Source of the DNA: Streptomyces deccanensis
GTDB taxonomy: Bacteria > Actinomycetota > Actinomycetes > Streptomycetales > Streptomycetaceae
NCBI RefSeq assembly: GCF_022385335.1
Contig: NZ_CP092431.1
Location: 1,426,001-1,490,000 of the forward strand
DNA: 64,000 nt
Reading direction: 5' to 3'
The first letter of the stretch is position 1; every line of letters starts with the position of its first letter. Of this stretch, positions 37,578 to 45,549 are shown piece by piece. The translations under genes and the position numbers were made by a program. The notes under the pieces are model-generated. The model was not told the DNA's origin and did not search any database. It saw nothing but the letters and a program-made list of their open reading frames with translations.

Positions 37578-39962
37578 TCAGCCGTCCCAGGCCCAGTCGG
37601 CGATCTCCGGCAGGTCGGTGCCGTGGACCCTGATCCAGTCGTGGTGGCGCAGCCGGGCGTCCTCCATCCGCTGGCGTACGGCGGCGGCACGCACCGCGAG
37701 GCCGGGGACGCGGTCGATGACGTCCATGACCAGGCGGTAGCGGTCGAGGTCGTTGCGGACCACCATGTCGAACGGCGTCGTCGTGGTGCCGATCTCCTTG
37801 TAGCCGCGCACGTGCAGGTGCCGGTGGCCGGTACGCCGGTAGGCCAGGCGGTGGATCAGCCAGGGGTAGCCGTGGTAGGCGAAGATCACCGGCTTGTCCC
37901 TGGTGAACAGGCCGTCGTACTCGAAGTCGCCCATGCCGTGCGGGTGTTCCTCGCTCGGCATCAGCCGGGCGATGTCGACCACGTTGACGACGCGGACGGC
38001 GAGCTCGGGCAGGTGCCGGCGCAGCAGTTGGGCGGCGGCCAGGACCTCCTGGGTGGGCACGTCGCCGGCACAGGCCAGCACCACGTCCGGCTCGCGGCCG
38101 TTCTCGGTGCCCGCCCACTCCCAGATCCCCGCGCCGCGCGCGCAGTGGGCCTTGGCCTGCTCCATCGTCAGCCAGTCGAAGCAGGGCTGCTTGCCCGCCA
38201 CGACGACGTTCACGTAGTCCTGGCTGCGCAGCGCGTGATCGGCCACCGTGAGCAGCGTGTTGGCGTCCGGCGGGAAGTAGACCCGCACGGCCTCCGGGCT
38301 CTTGTTGAGGATGTGGTCGACGAAGCCGGGGTCCTGGTGGGAGAAGCCGTTGTGGTCCTGGCGCCACACGTGCGAGGTCAAGAGGTAGTTGAGGGAGGCG
38401 ATGGGGGCGCGCCAGGGCAGAAGGCGGGTGACGCGCAACCACTTGATGTGCTGGTTGACCATCGAGTCGACGATGTGCACGAACGCCTCGTAGCAGGAGA
38501 ACAGCCCGTGCCGGCCGGTCAGCAGGTAGCCCTCCAGCCAGCCCTGACAGGTGTGTTCGGACAGGATCTCCATCACCCGGCCGTTCCGGTCGAGGTGCTC
38601 GTCCACGTCGAGGGTGTCGGCCTGCCACGCCTTGCCGCTGGCCGCGTAGACGGCCTGGAGGCGGTTGGAGGCGGTCTCGTCGGGACCGACGAGGCGGAAG
38701 TCGCGCCGGTCGGCGGTGGATCGCATGACGTCTTCCAGCAGGTCGCCGAGGACACGGGTGGGTTCGTGCATGGTGGCGCCGGGTTTGTCGACGGGGACGG
38801 CGTACCGCTCCAGCGGGGGCAGGGGCAGTTCACGCAGCAGCAGGCCACCGTTGGCATGCGGAGTGGCGCCCAGGCGGCGGTCACCGTCCGGGACACAGGC
38901 CAGGACGTCGGGTACGGGACGGCCGTGCTCGTCGAACAGCTCCTCGGGGCGGTACGAACGCAGCCACGCCTCCAACTGCCGCAGGTGTTCCGGGTTGTCG
39001 CGAACGGCGGACAGCGGGACCTGATGGGCGCGCCAAGTGCCTTCCACCGGCAGCCCGTCGACCTCGGCAGGGCCGGTCCAGCCTTTGGGGGTACGCAGCA
39101 CGATCACCGGCCAGCGAGGGCGCTCGGTCGCGCCGTCCTCGCGGGCGGCGCGCTGAAGGGCGGCGATCCTGTCCAGGGCGGTGTCCATGGCCTCGGCCAT
39201 CGCCCGGTGGACGGCGATCGGGTCGTCGCCGGTGACGTGGATCGGGTCGTGGCCGTACCCCTGGAGGAGTGCGTCGAGTTCTGGCTCGGGGAGTCGGGCG
39301 AGCACGGTCGGGTTGGCGATCTTGTAGCCGTTGAGGTGCAGGATCGGCAGGACGGCGCCGTCGTGGACGGGGTCGAGGAACTTGTCGGAGTGCCAGGACG
39401 CGGCCAGTGGGCCGGTCTCCGCCTCGCCGTCGCCGATCACGCAGGCGACCAGCAGGCCGGGGTTGTCGAAGGCGGCGCCGTAGGCGTGGGAGAGGGAGTA
39501 GCCCAGTTCGCCGCCCTCGTGGATGGAGCCGGGTGTCTCGGGGGCGACGTGGCTGGGGACGCCGCCGGGGAACGAGAACTGCTTGAACAGCCGGGCCATG
39601 CCGGCCGCGTCCTGGGTGACGTCGGGGTAGGTCTGGGTGTACGAACCCTCCAGCCAGGAGCCCGCGACCACGGCTGGGCCGCCGTGACCGGGGCCCCAGA
39701 TGCACAGGGCGTCCTGGCCACGGGCCTTGATGACGCGGTTGAGGTGGGTGTAGACGAGGTTCAGCCCGGGCGAGGTCCCCCAGTGGCCGAGGAGGCGCGG
39801 CTTGACGTGCTCCGGGCGCAACGGCTCGGTCAACAGGGGGTTGGCCATGAGGTAGATCTGGCCGACGGACAGATAGTTCGCGGCGCGCCAGTGGGCGTCC
39901 AGCGTCCTCAGCTCGTCGTCGGAGAGCTGGGTCGGCGCCTGCGGCGTGTCAACGGACATCAT
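37578..39962 (-). CDS. Xylulose-5-phosphate/fructose-6-phosphate phosphoketolase
   Basis: A 794-residue thiamine-diphosphate enzyme that splits xylulose-5-phosphate (or fructose-6-phosphate) with phosphate into acetyl-phosphate and an aldose phosphate. The N-terminal XFP domain has [19 protein letters not shown] and [11 protein letters not shown]; the central domain has YPQ-type strands with [12 protein letters not shown] and [18 protein letters not shown]; the C-terminal part has [17 protein letters not shown]. Length is normal. The adjacent ATGs at 39962 and 39959 are both possible starts, with GGAAGGG upstream. In hypoxia it would give ATP through acetate kinase without NADH. A DevR-like box lies 86 bases upstream. 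Confidence 0.96.
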   Translation of the reverse strand: MMSVDTPQAPTQLSDDELRTLDAHWRAANYLSVGQIYLMANPLLTEPLRPEHVKPRLLGHWGTSPGLNLVYTHLNRVIKARGQDALCIWGPGHGGPAVVAGSWLEGSYTQTYPDVTQDAAGMARLFKQFSFPGGVPSHVAPETPGSIHEGGELGYSLSHAYGAAFDNPGLLVACVIGDGEAETGPLAASWHSDKFLDPVHDGAVLPILHLNGYKIANPTVLARLPEPELDALLQGYGHDPIHVTGDDPIAVHRAMAEAMDTALDRIAALQRAAREDGATERPRWPVIVLRTPKGWTGPAEVDGLPVEGTWRAHQVPLSAVRDNPEHLRQLEAWLRSYRPEELFDEHGRPVPDVLACVPDGDRRLGATPHANGGLLLRELPLPPLERYAVPVDKPGATMHEPTRVLGDLLEDVMRSTADRRDFRLVGPDETASNRLQAVYAASGKAWQADTLDVDEHLDRNGRVMEILSEHTCQGWLEGYLLTGRHGLFSCYEAFVHIVDSMVNQHIKWLRVTRLLPWRAPIASLNYLLTSHVWRQDHNGFSHQDPGFVDHILNKSPEAVRVYFPPDANTLLTVADHALRSQDYVNVVVAGKQPCFDWLTMEQAKAHCARGAGIWEWAGTENGREPDVVLACAGDVPTQEVLAAAQLLRRHLPELAVRVVNVVDIARLMPSEEHPHGMGDFEYDGLFTRDKPVIFAYHGYPWLIHRLAYRRTGHRHLHVRGYKEIGTTTTPFDMVVRNDLDRYRLVMDVIDRVPGLAVRAAAVRQRMEDARLRHHDWIRVHGTDLPEIADWAWDG

Positions 39963-40047
39963 GGGGTCCCTTCCGGATCGGGGTCGGTCGGAGGTGCATG
40001 TGGGTCCGTACTTCCCCACCCTCCCCCGGTCCGCCGGGTGCCCGACA

Positions 40048-40061
40048 GGGCCGACCGGGCC
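40048..40061. promoter_or_regulatory. Imperfect DevR-like box before phosphoketolase
   Basis: GGGCC-GACC-GGGCC, one mismatch in the right half-site. It lies 86 bases upstream of the phosphoketolase start, in the 120-base gap after the universal stress gene. Confidence 0.45.
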
Positions 40062-40082
40062 ATCCCGGTACCCCTGTGTCCC

Positions 40083-40916
40083 TCATCCGGTCGCCGGCAC
40101 GAGCACGACAGGGCAGTGGGAGTGCTGCAACAGGACATGCGCGACAGGGCCGACCGGTGGACCGACCCGGCCCGCACGCCGTCGCGCGCCGATGACCACG
40201 ACGCCGGCCTCGCGCGTGCCCGCCAGCAGGGCGTGGGCCGGTCCGGTGCGGACCGTGCGGCCGACGACCTCGACCTCGGGATACGCCTCCCTCAGCCGGG
40301 CGGTGCTGAACCGCGCCATGGCTTGCTCGGCCCGGTCGTCGCGGGCCTGGCGTTCCTGGCCGGGGCTCGTCGCGGCTACCAGCGAGGGCAGTTCGGGTGT
40401 GGTGTGCCGGTGCGTGGCTGCGTGCAGGACCCGCAGCCGGGTCCCGCGCCGAGCCGCTTCCTGGAAGGCGTAGGCGGCCGCGGCCTCGTCGGCCTCGCTC
40501 TCCAGACCGAGCAGCACCTCCCGCCCTTCGTCGCAGGGATGATCCCCGCGGGCGACCAGCAGCGGACCGTGCGCGTGCGCGGCCAGGCGCCAGCTCACCG
40601 ACCCGGCCAACAGGCCGGAGACGCTGCCGAACCCCCGGGTGCCCACCACGGTGAGGACGGCGTCCTCGCTCTCCCGCGCCAGCGCCCGCACGGCGCCGCC
40701 CTCCACGGCCCTGGTCTCCACCGGCAGACCCGAGTGACGCTCGTGCACCCGCGCGGCGGCCGACGCCAGAACCGGCCCCGCCTCGTCACGGTCGGCCACG
40801 GCGTAGACGACGCGCAACGCGCTGCCGCGGCGCACCGCTTCCTCGGCGGCCCAGTCCAGGGCCCGTACGGCGACCAGTGAACCGTCCACTCCGACGACCA
40901 CATGACGATCAGTCAT
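40083..40916 (-). CDS. Universal stress protein (two Usp domains), USP-A
   Basis: A 277-residue tandem universal stress protein. Domain 1 (about 1-125) starts RHVVVGVDGSLVAVRALDWA and has the nucleotide loop VVGTRGFGSVSGLLAGSVS, a good G-2x-G-9x-GS match. Domain 2 (about 132-277) has EVLLGLESEADEAAAAYAF and a degenerate loop VIGARRRAGRVGPPVGPVAH without the first Gly spacing. Such proteins bind ATP and support survival without oxygen or growth. It is separated from the phosphoketolase gene by 120 bases and has its own control region with nested palindromes upstream. Confidence 0.93.
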   Translation of the reverse strand: MTDRHVVVGVDGSLVAVRALDWAAEEAVRRGSALRVVYAVADRDEAGPVLASAAARVHERHSGLPVETRAVEGGAVRALARESEDAVLTVVGTRGFGSVSGLLAGSVSWRLAAHAHGPLLVARGDHPCDEGREVLLGLESEADEAAAAYAFQEAARRGTRLRVLHAATHRHTTPELPSLVAATSPGQERQARDDRAEQAMARFSTARLREAYPEVEVVGRTVRTGPAHALLAGTREAGVVVIGARRRAGRVGPPVGPVAHVLLQHSHCPVVLVPATG

Positions 40917-41026
40917 TGTCCGTTCCCTTCTGTTCCGTGCGCCGGGTGTCCTCGTGGCGGGCGCCCACGAAGGATGCTCATCGTCCGCGGACGCCGTGGG
41001 CAGAGGCCGATGGAACCCGTCGGCAT

Positions 41027-41093
41027 GCCTTACGTCCCGTCCCGCCGGGCCGTTGGGCCCCGGGGTCCGGCCGGACGGGGCGGGACGTAAGGC
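41027..41093. repeat. Inverted repeat enclosing a DevR-like box
   Basis: A 20-base left arm (41027-41046) and right arm (41074-41093) match as inverted copies at 18 of 20 positions, both containing CCTTACGTCCCG or its complement. The box GGGCCGTTGGGCCC and the palindrome GTCCGGCCGGAC sit between them. It may be an operator complex or a hairpin in the USP-A leader. Confidence 0.75.
41047..41060. promoter_or_regulatory. DevR-like box GGGCCGTTGGGCCC
   Basis: GGGCC-GTTG-GGCCC, both half-sites exact, 131 bases upstream of USP-A and enclosed by the inverted repeat 41027-41093. Confidence 0.55.
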
Positions 41094-41257
41094 GTGGGGA
41101 AGGTGATCGGACCGGCGTGTCCCGTGGCCGTCGCTGCGGGCTGATCAGCGGACCGGGGGGCGGGGAACCACAGCCGCGCGCCCTCCGCGCGGGCGGCTTC
41201 GCCAGGTTCTCTGCGCGGACACGGTGCCAGCGGCCGGTCCGAGAACGGCAAACGGGT

Positions 41258-41320
41258 GACCAGCGACCAGCGACCAGCGACCAGCGACCAGCGACCAGCG
41301 ACCAGCGACCAGCGACCAGC
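41258..41320. repeat. Nine perfect copies of GACCAGC
   Basis: The heptamer GACCAGC is repeated nine times without a break and followed by a partial GACC. The unit is not a multiple of three, so all three frames give a 7-residue repeat. It lies in intergenic DNA and is likely a variable-number repeat grown by slippage. Confidence 0.95.
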
Positions 41321-41526
41321 GACCGCCCAGGGTGCGCGATCGCGACCCGGAGATTCAGCGGCCACGCCCCCACCGAAAGATGCAGGGCAAGGTCCGCCGG
41401 GTCCGTGTGACGCAGGCCGCGTTCCGGGGCGGCGCGCGCCTGGAAGATGGCCGACTCGGCATCCAGGCGGAAGCGCCAGGGCTGGGTGTTGTGGATCGAG
41501 GGCGGGTGCCCGGGCCACGGCAGTCC

Positions 41527-41697
41527 TCAACACCCCTCCGCGATGGCCGGTCGGCGGTCGACACGACGCCACCGCGTCCGCGGTGCCAGCGCGTCGAGCA
41601 CCGCTCTCAGCACGAAAGTGACCGCCGTGGAGACCACCAGTAGAACCGCGAACAGCTTCCAGAACTCGGAGGTCGGTGCCGTAGCCACTCTGCACAC
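41527..41697 (-). CDS. Putative small membrane protein divergent from the cNMP-binding gene
   Basis: A 56-residue frame starting at a GTG (41697) behind AGGTGGAAGGGGGG. It encodes TSEFWKLFAVLLVVSTAVTFVLRAVLDAL, one clear membrane helix, with a basic tail (RTRWRRVDRR). I do not recognise the family. Support comes from the ribosome binding site, the helix and the shared 184-base upstream region that holds two DevR-like boxes. A second in-frame GTG is at 41688. Confidence 0.5.
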   Translation of the reverse strand: MCRVATAPTSEFWKLFAVLLVVSTAVTFVLRAVLDALAPRTRWRRVDRRPAIAEGC

Positions 41698-41757
41698 CCC
41701 CCTTCCACCTGGTCGTCCCTGCTCTCCATCGAACGACCGGAACTGTTCCGGCACAGG

Positions 41758-41813
41758 GTGCCGATGGGCCCGGATTCGGGGTCGGGAGGCCCGGATGCGG
41801 GGCCGGGTGGCCC
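41758..41813. promoter_or_regulatory. Two DevR-like boxes 42 bases apart
   Basis: GTGCC-GATG-GGCCC (41758-41771, one mismatch) and GGGCC-GGGT-GGCCC (41800-41813, exact half-sites) lie between the divergent small membrane gene and the cNMP-binding gene. Their 42-base spacing is four helical turns, so two dimers would sit on the same face of DNA. Confidence 0.6.
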
Positions 41814-41881
41814 ATCGCCCGGCCAGGACACAGGCGCACGCTGCAAGTGGCAGGTTCGTACGCCCTGACTGGAGGCACGTC

Positions 41882-42346
41882 ATGAACGCTCTCGCCACAG
41901 CCGGCATGCTGCAGGCGCTGCCCACCGAGCACCGGCAGCGGCTGATGCGCTTTGCCCGGGAGGTGTCGTTCCCCCAGGGCACCCGGCTCTTCGAGGAGGG
42001 CGGCCGCGCCGACCGATTCTGGATCATCCGTACCGGCAGCGTCGACCTCGACATGCGTGTGCCCGGTCGCAGGGCCGCCGTCATCCAGACCCTCCGGCAC
42101 AACGAACTCGTCGGCTGGTCCTGGCTGTTCGCCCCGCACACCTGGCACCTGGGCGCCGAGTCGACCAGCCCGGTGCGCGCCTACGAGTTCGACGCCACCG
42201 CGATCCGCTCGATGTGCGAGGACGACCCCGAGCTGGGCGCGAGCGTCGCCCAGTGGGTGGGCGGCGTTCTCGCCCACCGCCTTCGCTCGACCCGCATCCG
42301 ACTGCTCGACCTGTACGCCCCCTACGGCAGCGGCAGCCTCCTGTGA
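41882..42346 (+). CDS. Cyclic-nucleotide-binding domain protein without HTH
   Basis: A 154-residue protein consisting of one Crp/Fnr-type sensor domain: VSFPQGTRLFEEGGRADRFW, IRTGSVDLDM, VIQTLRHNELVGWSWLF and ESTSPVRAYEFDATAIR. It ends at a C-helix-like segment and has no DNA-binding helix-turn-helix, so it cannot act as a normal Crp regulator. The canonical phosphate-binding RxA motif is not obvious. GGAGG precedes the ATG. Related single-domain proteins occur in Streptomyces stress islands; a role as a signal-binding adaptor is inference. Just after the stop a short ACGACA-type repeat occurs (42345-42368). Confidence 0.85.
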   Translation: MNALATAGMLQALPTEHRQRLMRFAREVSFPQGTRLFEEGGRADRFWIIRTGSVDLDMRVPGRRAAVIQTLRHNELVGWSWLFAPHTWHLGAESTSPVRAYEFDATAIRSMCEDDPELGASVAQWVGGVLAHRLRSTRIRLLDLYAPYGSGSLL

Positions 42347-42411
42347 CGACAACGACAACGACAACGACGTCGCGAACCGACAGCGCTCCCGGAGGCATGA
42401 TGTGCTGCTGC

Positions 42412-42612
42412 CCGGGAGGAGTTCCGCGACAGTGACCCCGACCGGTACGCCCAGCTGCGGCGCCTGTCCGACCTGGCCAAGGCCGGCAGCGTGACCGCCG
42501 GGGAGCTGATGGCCTCGCGGCCCTGACCGTCCACGCGGACGCGACGCTCGCGCAGGTCGCGCAGGTCGCGCAGGTCGCGCGGATCATGGCACACGCAAGG
42601 GTCAAACGGCTG
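42412..42612 (+). pseudogene. CBS-domain protein remnant with internal 9-bp repeats
   Basis: One frame reads FRDSDPDRYAQLRRLSDLAK and SVTAGELMASRP followed by a stop; in the neighbouring frame TVHADATLAQVAQVAQ and ARIMAHARVKRLAVS continue directly. Together they form most of one CBS domain, with a frameshift near 42520. The stretch VAQVAQVAQ comes from three copies of GCAGGTCGC (42552-42578), an expansion absent from normal CBS domains. The rest of the gene is missing. Confidence 0.7.
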
Positions 42613-42778
42613 GCTGTCAGCCGTCCGCGACCAGGCTCAGAGGGCGTGCGTCCGGTTGTCATAGCCGTGCGAGGATCGCCGCGCGACGCTCGGGACGCCG
42701 CCGGCTCCCGTGCGGTGGTCCGCCGCTCGGTCCGCAGACCTACGCCCCGGACCACGCGGCGAGCCCCTGAGGCGCCGG

Positions 42779-43684
42779 TCAGGCCTCGTGCACCTGGTGC
42801 GGTACTACGGCGACCGGGCACGCCGAGTGGTGCAGCGCCGCGTGGGCGACCCGACCGAGCTGGAGCCCGAAGAGTCCCTCGCGACGCCTGGCACCGACCA
42901 CGAGCAGGTCAGCTTCGTGCGAGGCGTCGACCAGTACCCGGCGGGCGTGGCCCTCCACGGTACGCCGGCGCACGATGACGTTCGCCGGAACGTCCTGCAA
43001 GGCCGCCTCCAGTTCCTCCGCCGCCCGCCGCTGGTGCAGGCGGGCGGGCTCACCGGCCATCAGCGGGTGGTCGGTGGTCTCGTGCGCGGGGCACCGCCAG
43101 GCCCGTACGGCTTCCAGGGGCACGCCGCGTCGCCGGGCCTCCTCGGCGGCGAACCTCACCACCGCCGACTCCTTCGCCTCATCTCCGATGCCCACGACGA
43201 CGCGACCGTGGACCGGGGGCGTCGCCCGGTTGTCGTGACTACCGCGCAACACGATCACCGGGCAGTCGGCGTGAGCGGCGACGGCGAGGCTGACGGACCC
43301 GAGCAGCATCTCGGCGACGCTGCTGCGGCCGCGGGTGCCCACCACCAGCGCGGCGGCGTTCCTCCCCTCGCGCACCAGGGCGTACTCCGGCTCCTCGAAC
43401 ACCACGTCTGAGGTCACTCTCAGGTCGGGATGCCGGGAGCGTGCCCGCTGAGCGGCGGCGCCCACGACGTCCTGGGCCAGAGGCACCGCGGGCGGCCTGC
43501 CGATGTCGTGGGCGAGTGCCGCACCCTCGTACCGCTCCCACAGGCAGGCGTACACCACCCGAAGCGGCACCCCGCGCAGTGCGGCCTCGTCGGCCGCCCA
43601 GTCCACCGCCCGCAGGCTCGGCTCGGAGCCGTCCACGCCCACGACCAGGGGCCCGAAGAGGGCTCGTTCGGCCGGTGCGTTCAT
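42779..43684 (-). CDS. Universal stress protein, USP-B
   Basis: A 301-residue tandem Usp protein beginning MNAPAERALFGPLVVGVDGS. Domain 1 has LRAVDWAADEAALRGVPLRVVY and the ATP loop VVGTRGRSSVAEMLLGSVS; domain 2 has GRVVVGIGDEAKESAVVRFA and the degenerate loop VVGARRREGLFGLQLGRVAH. It is 26 bases downstream of USP-C and in the same direction, so the two form an operon. It is much closer to USP-D than to USP-C. The ATG at 43684 is preferred over a GTG at 43693 because of GAGGGAGTGGAG spacing. Confidence 0.93.
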   Translation of the reverse strand: MNAPAERALFGPLVVGVDGSEPSLRAVDWAADEAALRGVPLRVVYACLWERYEGAALAHDIGRPPAVPLAQDVVGAAAQRARSRHPDLRVTSDVVFEEPEYALVREGRNAAALVVGTRGRSSVAEMLLGSVSLAVAAHADCPVIVLRGSHDNRATPPVHGRVVVGIGDEAKESAVVRFAAEEARRRGVPLEAVRAWRCPAHETTDHPLMAGEPARLHQRRAAEELEAALQDVPANVIVRRRTVEGHARRVLVDASHEADLLVVGARRREGLFGLQLGRVAHAALHHSACPVAVVPHQVHEA

Positions 43685-43710
43685 GATCTCCACTCCCTCA
43701 GGTGGTGCGT

Positions 43711-44616
43711 TCAGTCGTGCGCGACGACGGCGACAGGGGCGACGGCGTGATGCAGTACCGCGTGCGTGACGGGTCCGATGTGGGCACCGATCGGGCTGCG
43801 GCGGATCCGGCGGCCGACGACGACCAGCGATGACTCGCGGGAGGCGTCGACGACGTGGTTGGCGGGGCTGCCGGGGCGGGACACCTCGACCACCTCGACG
43901 TCGGGGTACTTCTGCCGCCAGGGGCTCAGGACCTCGGCCAGGACGGCGGCCTCCTGTCGGCCCAGCTCCACGCCCACCTCGGGCGCGGCAGGCAGGCTGG
44001 AGACGTAGTAGGGCGGCAGGATCCAGCCGTGTACGACCTTCAGTACGGAGCCACGGCGGGCGGCCTCCTCGAACGCGAAAGCGATCACCGTGTCATCGGG
44101 GTGGTCGGTGTCGAGGCCGAGCACCACGGGCCGGTACGCGGTGGCGGCGGACGGGAGGTCCTCGGCGTCCGTCTCGTGCTCGTCGGCGGCCTGCTCACCG
44201 GATCGCACGAGGACGACGGGAGTCTCGGTGCGAGCGATCACGGCCGCGCCCACGGACCCGACGAGGAAGCCTCCTATCCCGCTCAGTCCGCGGGAGCCGA
44301 GGACCAGCAGTTCGGCGCCCTTCGCCGCCTCGGCCAACGCGTCCGTCGGCCTGCCGGGGATGTGCTCCGTGGTCACGTCCACGCCCCGGTGGCGCAGACG
44401 GAGCCCCTCGGCCGCCTCGCGCGCAATCCGCTCGCTCCAGTGCGCTTGCGTCTCGGCGCCCAAGAGCGGGGCTTGCGCGATGGGCTCCGGGACCGGCTCC
44501 CAGACGTGAACGAGCTTCAACGGCAGGCCGCGCAGCTGCGCCTCGCCGGCCGCCCATTCGGCAGCGGCACGACTCTCGAGCGAGCCGTCGAGGCCCACGG
44601 TGACGGTGCGGGACAT
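43711..44616 (-). CDS. Universal stress protein, USP-C
   Basis: A 301-residue tandem Usp protein. It begins MSRTVTVGLDGSLESRAAAE; domain 1 has the intact nucleotide loop VLGSRGLSGIGGFLVGSVG, and domain 2 ends with VVVGRRIRRSPIGAHIGPVT, in which the Gly pattern is lost. Domain 2 probably no longer binds ATP normally. GGAGGTGG precedes the ATG. It is the first gene of the USP-C/USP-B operon, with two DevR-like boxes upstream, and is the paralog of USP-E. Confidence 0.93.
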   Translation of the reverse strand: MSRTVTVGLDGSLESRAAAEWAAGEAQLRGLPLKLVHVWEPVPEPIAQAPLLGAETQAHWSERIAREAAEGLRLRHRGVDVTTEHIPGRPTDALAEAAKGAELLVLGSRGLSGIGGFLVGSVGAAVIARTETPVVLVRSGEQAADEHETDAEDLPSAATAYRPVVLGLDTDHPDDTVIAFAFEEAARRGSVLKVVHGWILPPYYVSSLPAAPEVGVELGRQEAAVLAEVLSPWRQKYPDVEVVEVSRPGSPANHVVDASRESSLVVVGRRIRRSPIGAHIGPVTHAVLHHAVAPVAVVAHD

Positions 44617-44702
44617 TGATGTCCACCTCCTGAATCGGGGTTCCGGTCCCAGAGTGGTGGCGGGAGAACGGCACGGTGCAGAGACCGCAGGTCCCCCTTC
44701 GG

Positions 44703-44734
44703 GGGCCGATAGGCCCCATGGGGCCGACAGGTCC
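44703..44734. promoter_or_regulatory. Two DevR-like boxes before the USP-C/B operon
   Basis: GGGCC-GATA-GGCCC (44703-44716, exact half-sites) and GGGCC-GACA-GGTCC (44721-44734, one mismatch) lie 87 and 105 bases upstream of USP-C. Start-to-start spacing is 18 bases. Confidence 0.65.
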
Positions 44735-45385
44735 CCGCCGGCGCCGCAGGCCGACGACAGAGCGGTGTGCGAGCGGAGCGAAACCAAGCGAGCACCGACC
44801 CGACGGCCCCAGCCTCGGCCGAAGCACCGTGTGCCATCCGGTCCCGGGGAGGTGTGCCGGCCAGTCCGCCGCCCCCACCGTGCTGCCGCGTTCGGAAGGC
44901 GAGGTGGACGCGAGGTACGGATCACGCGAGTGGCCGCTCACCACGCGGACCGTGCTTGGACGGCGACGGCCGCCCTGCACGTCGGACGGCGAGGGGTTGT
45001 CGTGCTCGCCGAAGAGGACCGGCCGGGATGTCGTCGACGAGCTCCAGGACCGTCCGCGCCGCCAGATCGACAAGGCGGCCCGCGCCGGACGCAACGACCC
45101 ACCGGACGGCGGCCCCGCCGTGGCGCGGCGGCCCTGGAATCGTTCCCCGCGTCTTCCGAGGGAAGCGGCCCGACGGCGGACTCTCACCCGGCGTGAGTCC
45201 GCGGTCGGTACGGGCCCGGTCGGTGACGGTCCACCGATCCGACGTCGTTCCTGGCGGGCCATTCAGCCCATCAGGCTGACCAACGGCCCACTGACGGCGC
45301 TCACCGTCACCGGAAACGCTGATGAGGTGCGGTTCCCGATCAACAGGCCAGAACCAGGAGTTGTGTGCGGGCGAAGGCGTATCTG

Positions 45386-45427
45386 GTGGCAGCGGTATCG
45401 CGGCGCTCGCCGCGATACCGCTGCCAC
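45386..45427. terminator. Perfect 19-bp hairpin after USP-D
   Basis: Bases 45386-45404 are the exact reverse complement of 45409-45427, with a four-base loop GCTC. It lies 123 bases beyond the USP-D stop and should end that operon. No T-run follows on either side. Confidence 0.75.
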
Positions 45428-45549
45428 GTTCCTGATCCGCGACGGCGGAACTGAGCCGGGTGGTACCCACTCGGGTGCCGGTCCCGGTCGCACCTGTCAT
45501 CCGGGCGCGCGGACCAACGCCCCGGTCAGGCGGCGAGCCGCTGAACCGG

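Larger units (their letters stand above)
40917..41526. other. Long intergenic region upstream of USP-A
   Basis: I see no protein gene in this stretch. It contains the nested palindrome 41027-41093, the tandem repeat 41258-41320 and low-complexity open frames that only reflect these repeats. Confidence 0.6.
44617..45549. other. Intergenic region between the two USP operons
   Basis: No gene is supported here. It contains the two boxes at 44703-44734 that serve USP-C and the hairpin at 45386-45427 that should end the USP-E/USP-D transcript. Open frames in between are arginine-rich and have no ribosome binding sites. Confidence 0.55.

Noticed and set aside
37134..40880. A 1248-codon rightward frame over the phosphoketolase gene
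   Set aside because: Only its first 60 codons are real (frameshifted tail of the substrate-binding pseudogene); the rest is antisense to phosphoketolase and USP-A.
41258..41320. Repeat array as a CRISPR
   Set aside because: The seven-base units are contiguous, with no spacers and no cas genes.
44760..45520. Open frames on both strands between USP-C and USP-D
   Set aside because: All are Arg/Pro-rich, lack ribosome binding sites and end in or run through the terminator hairpin.
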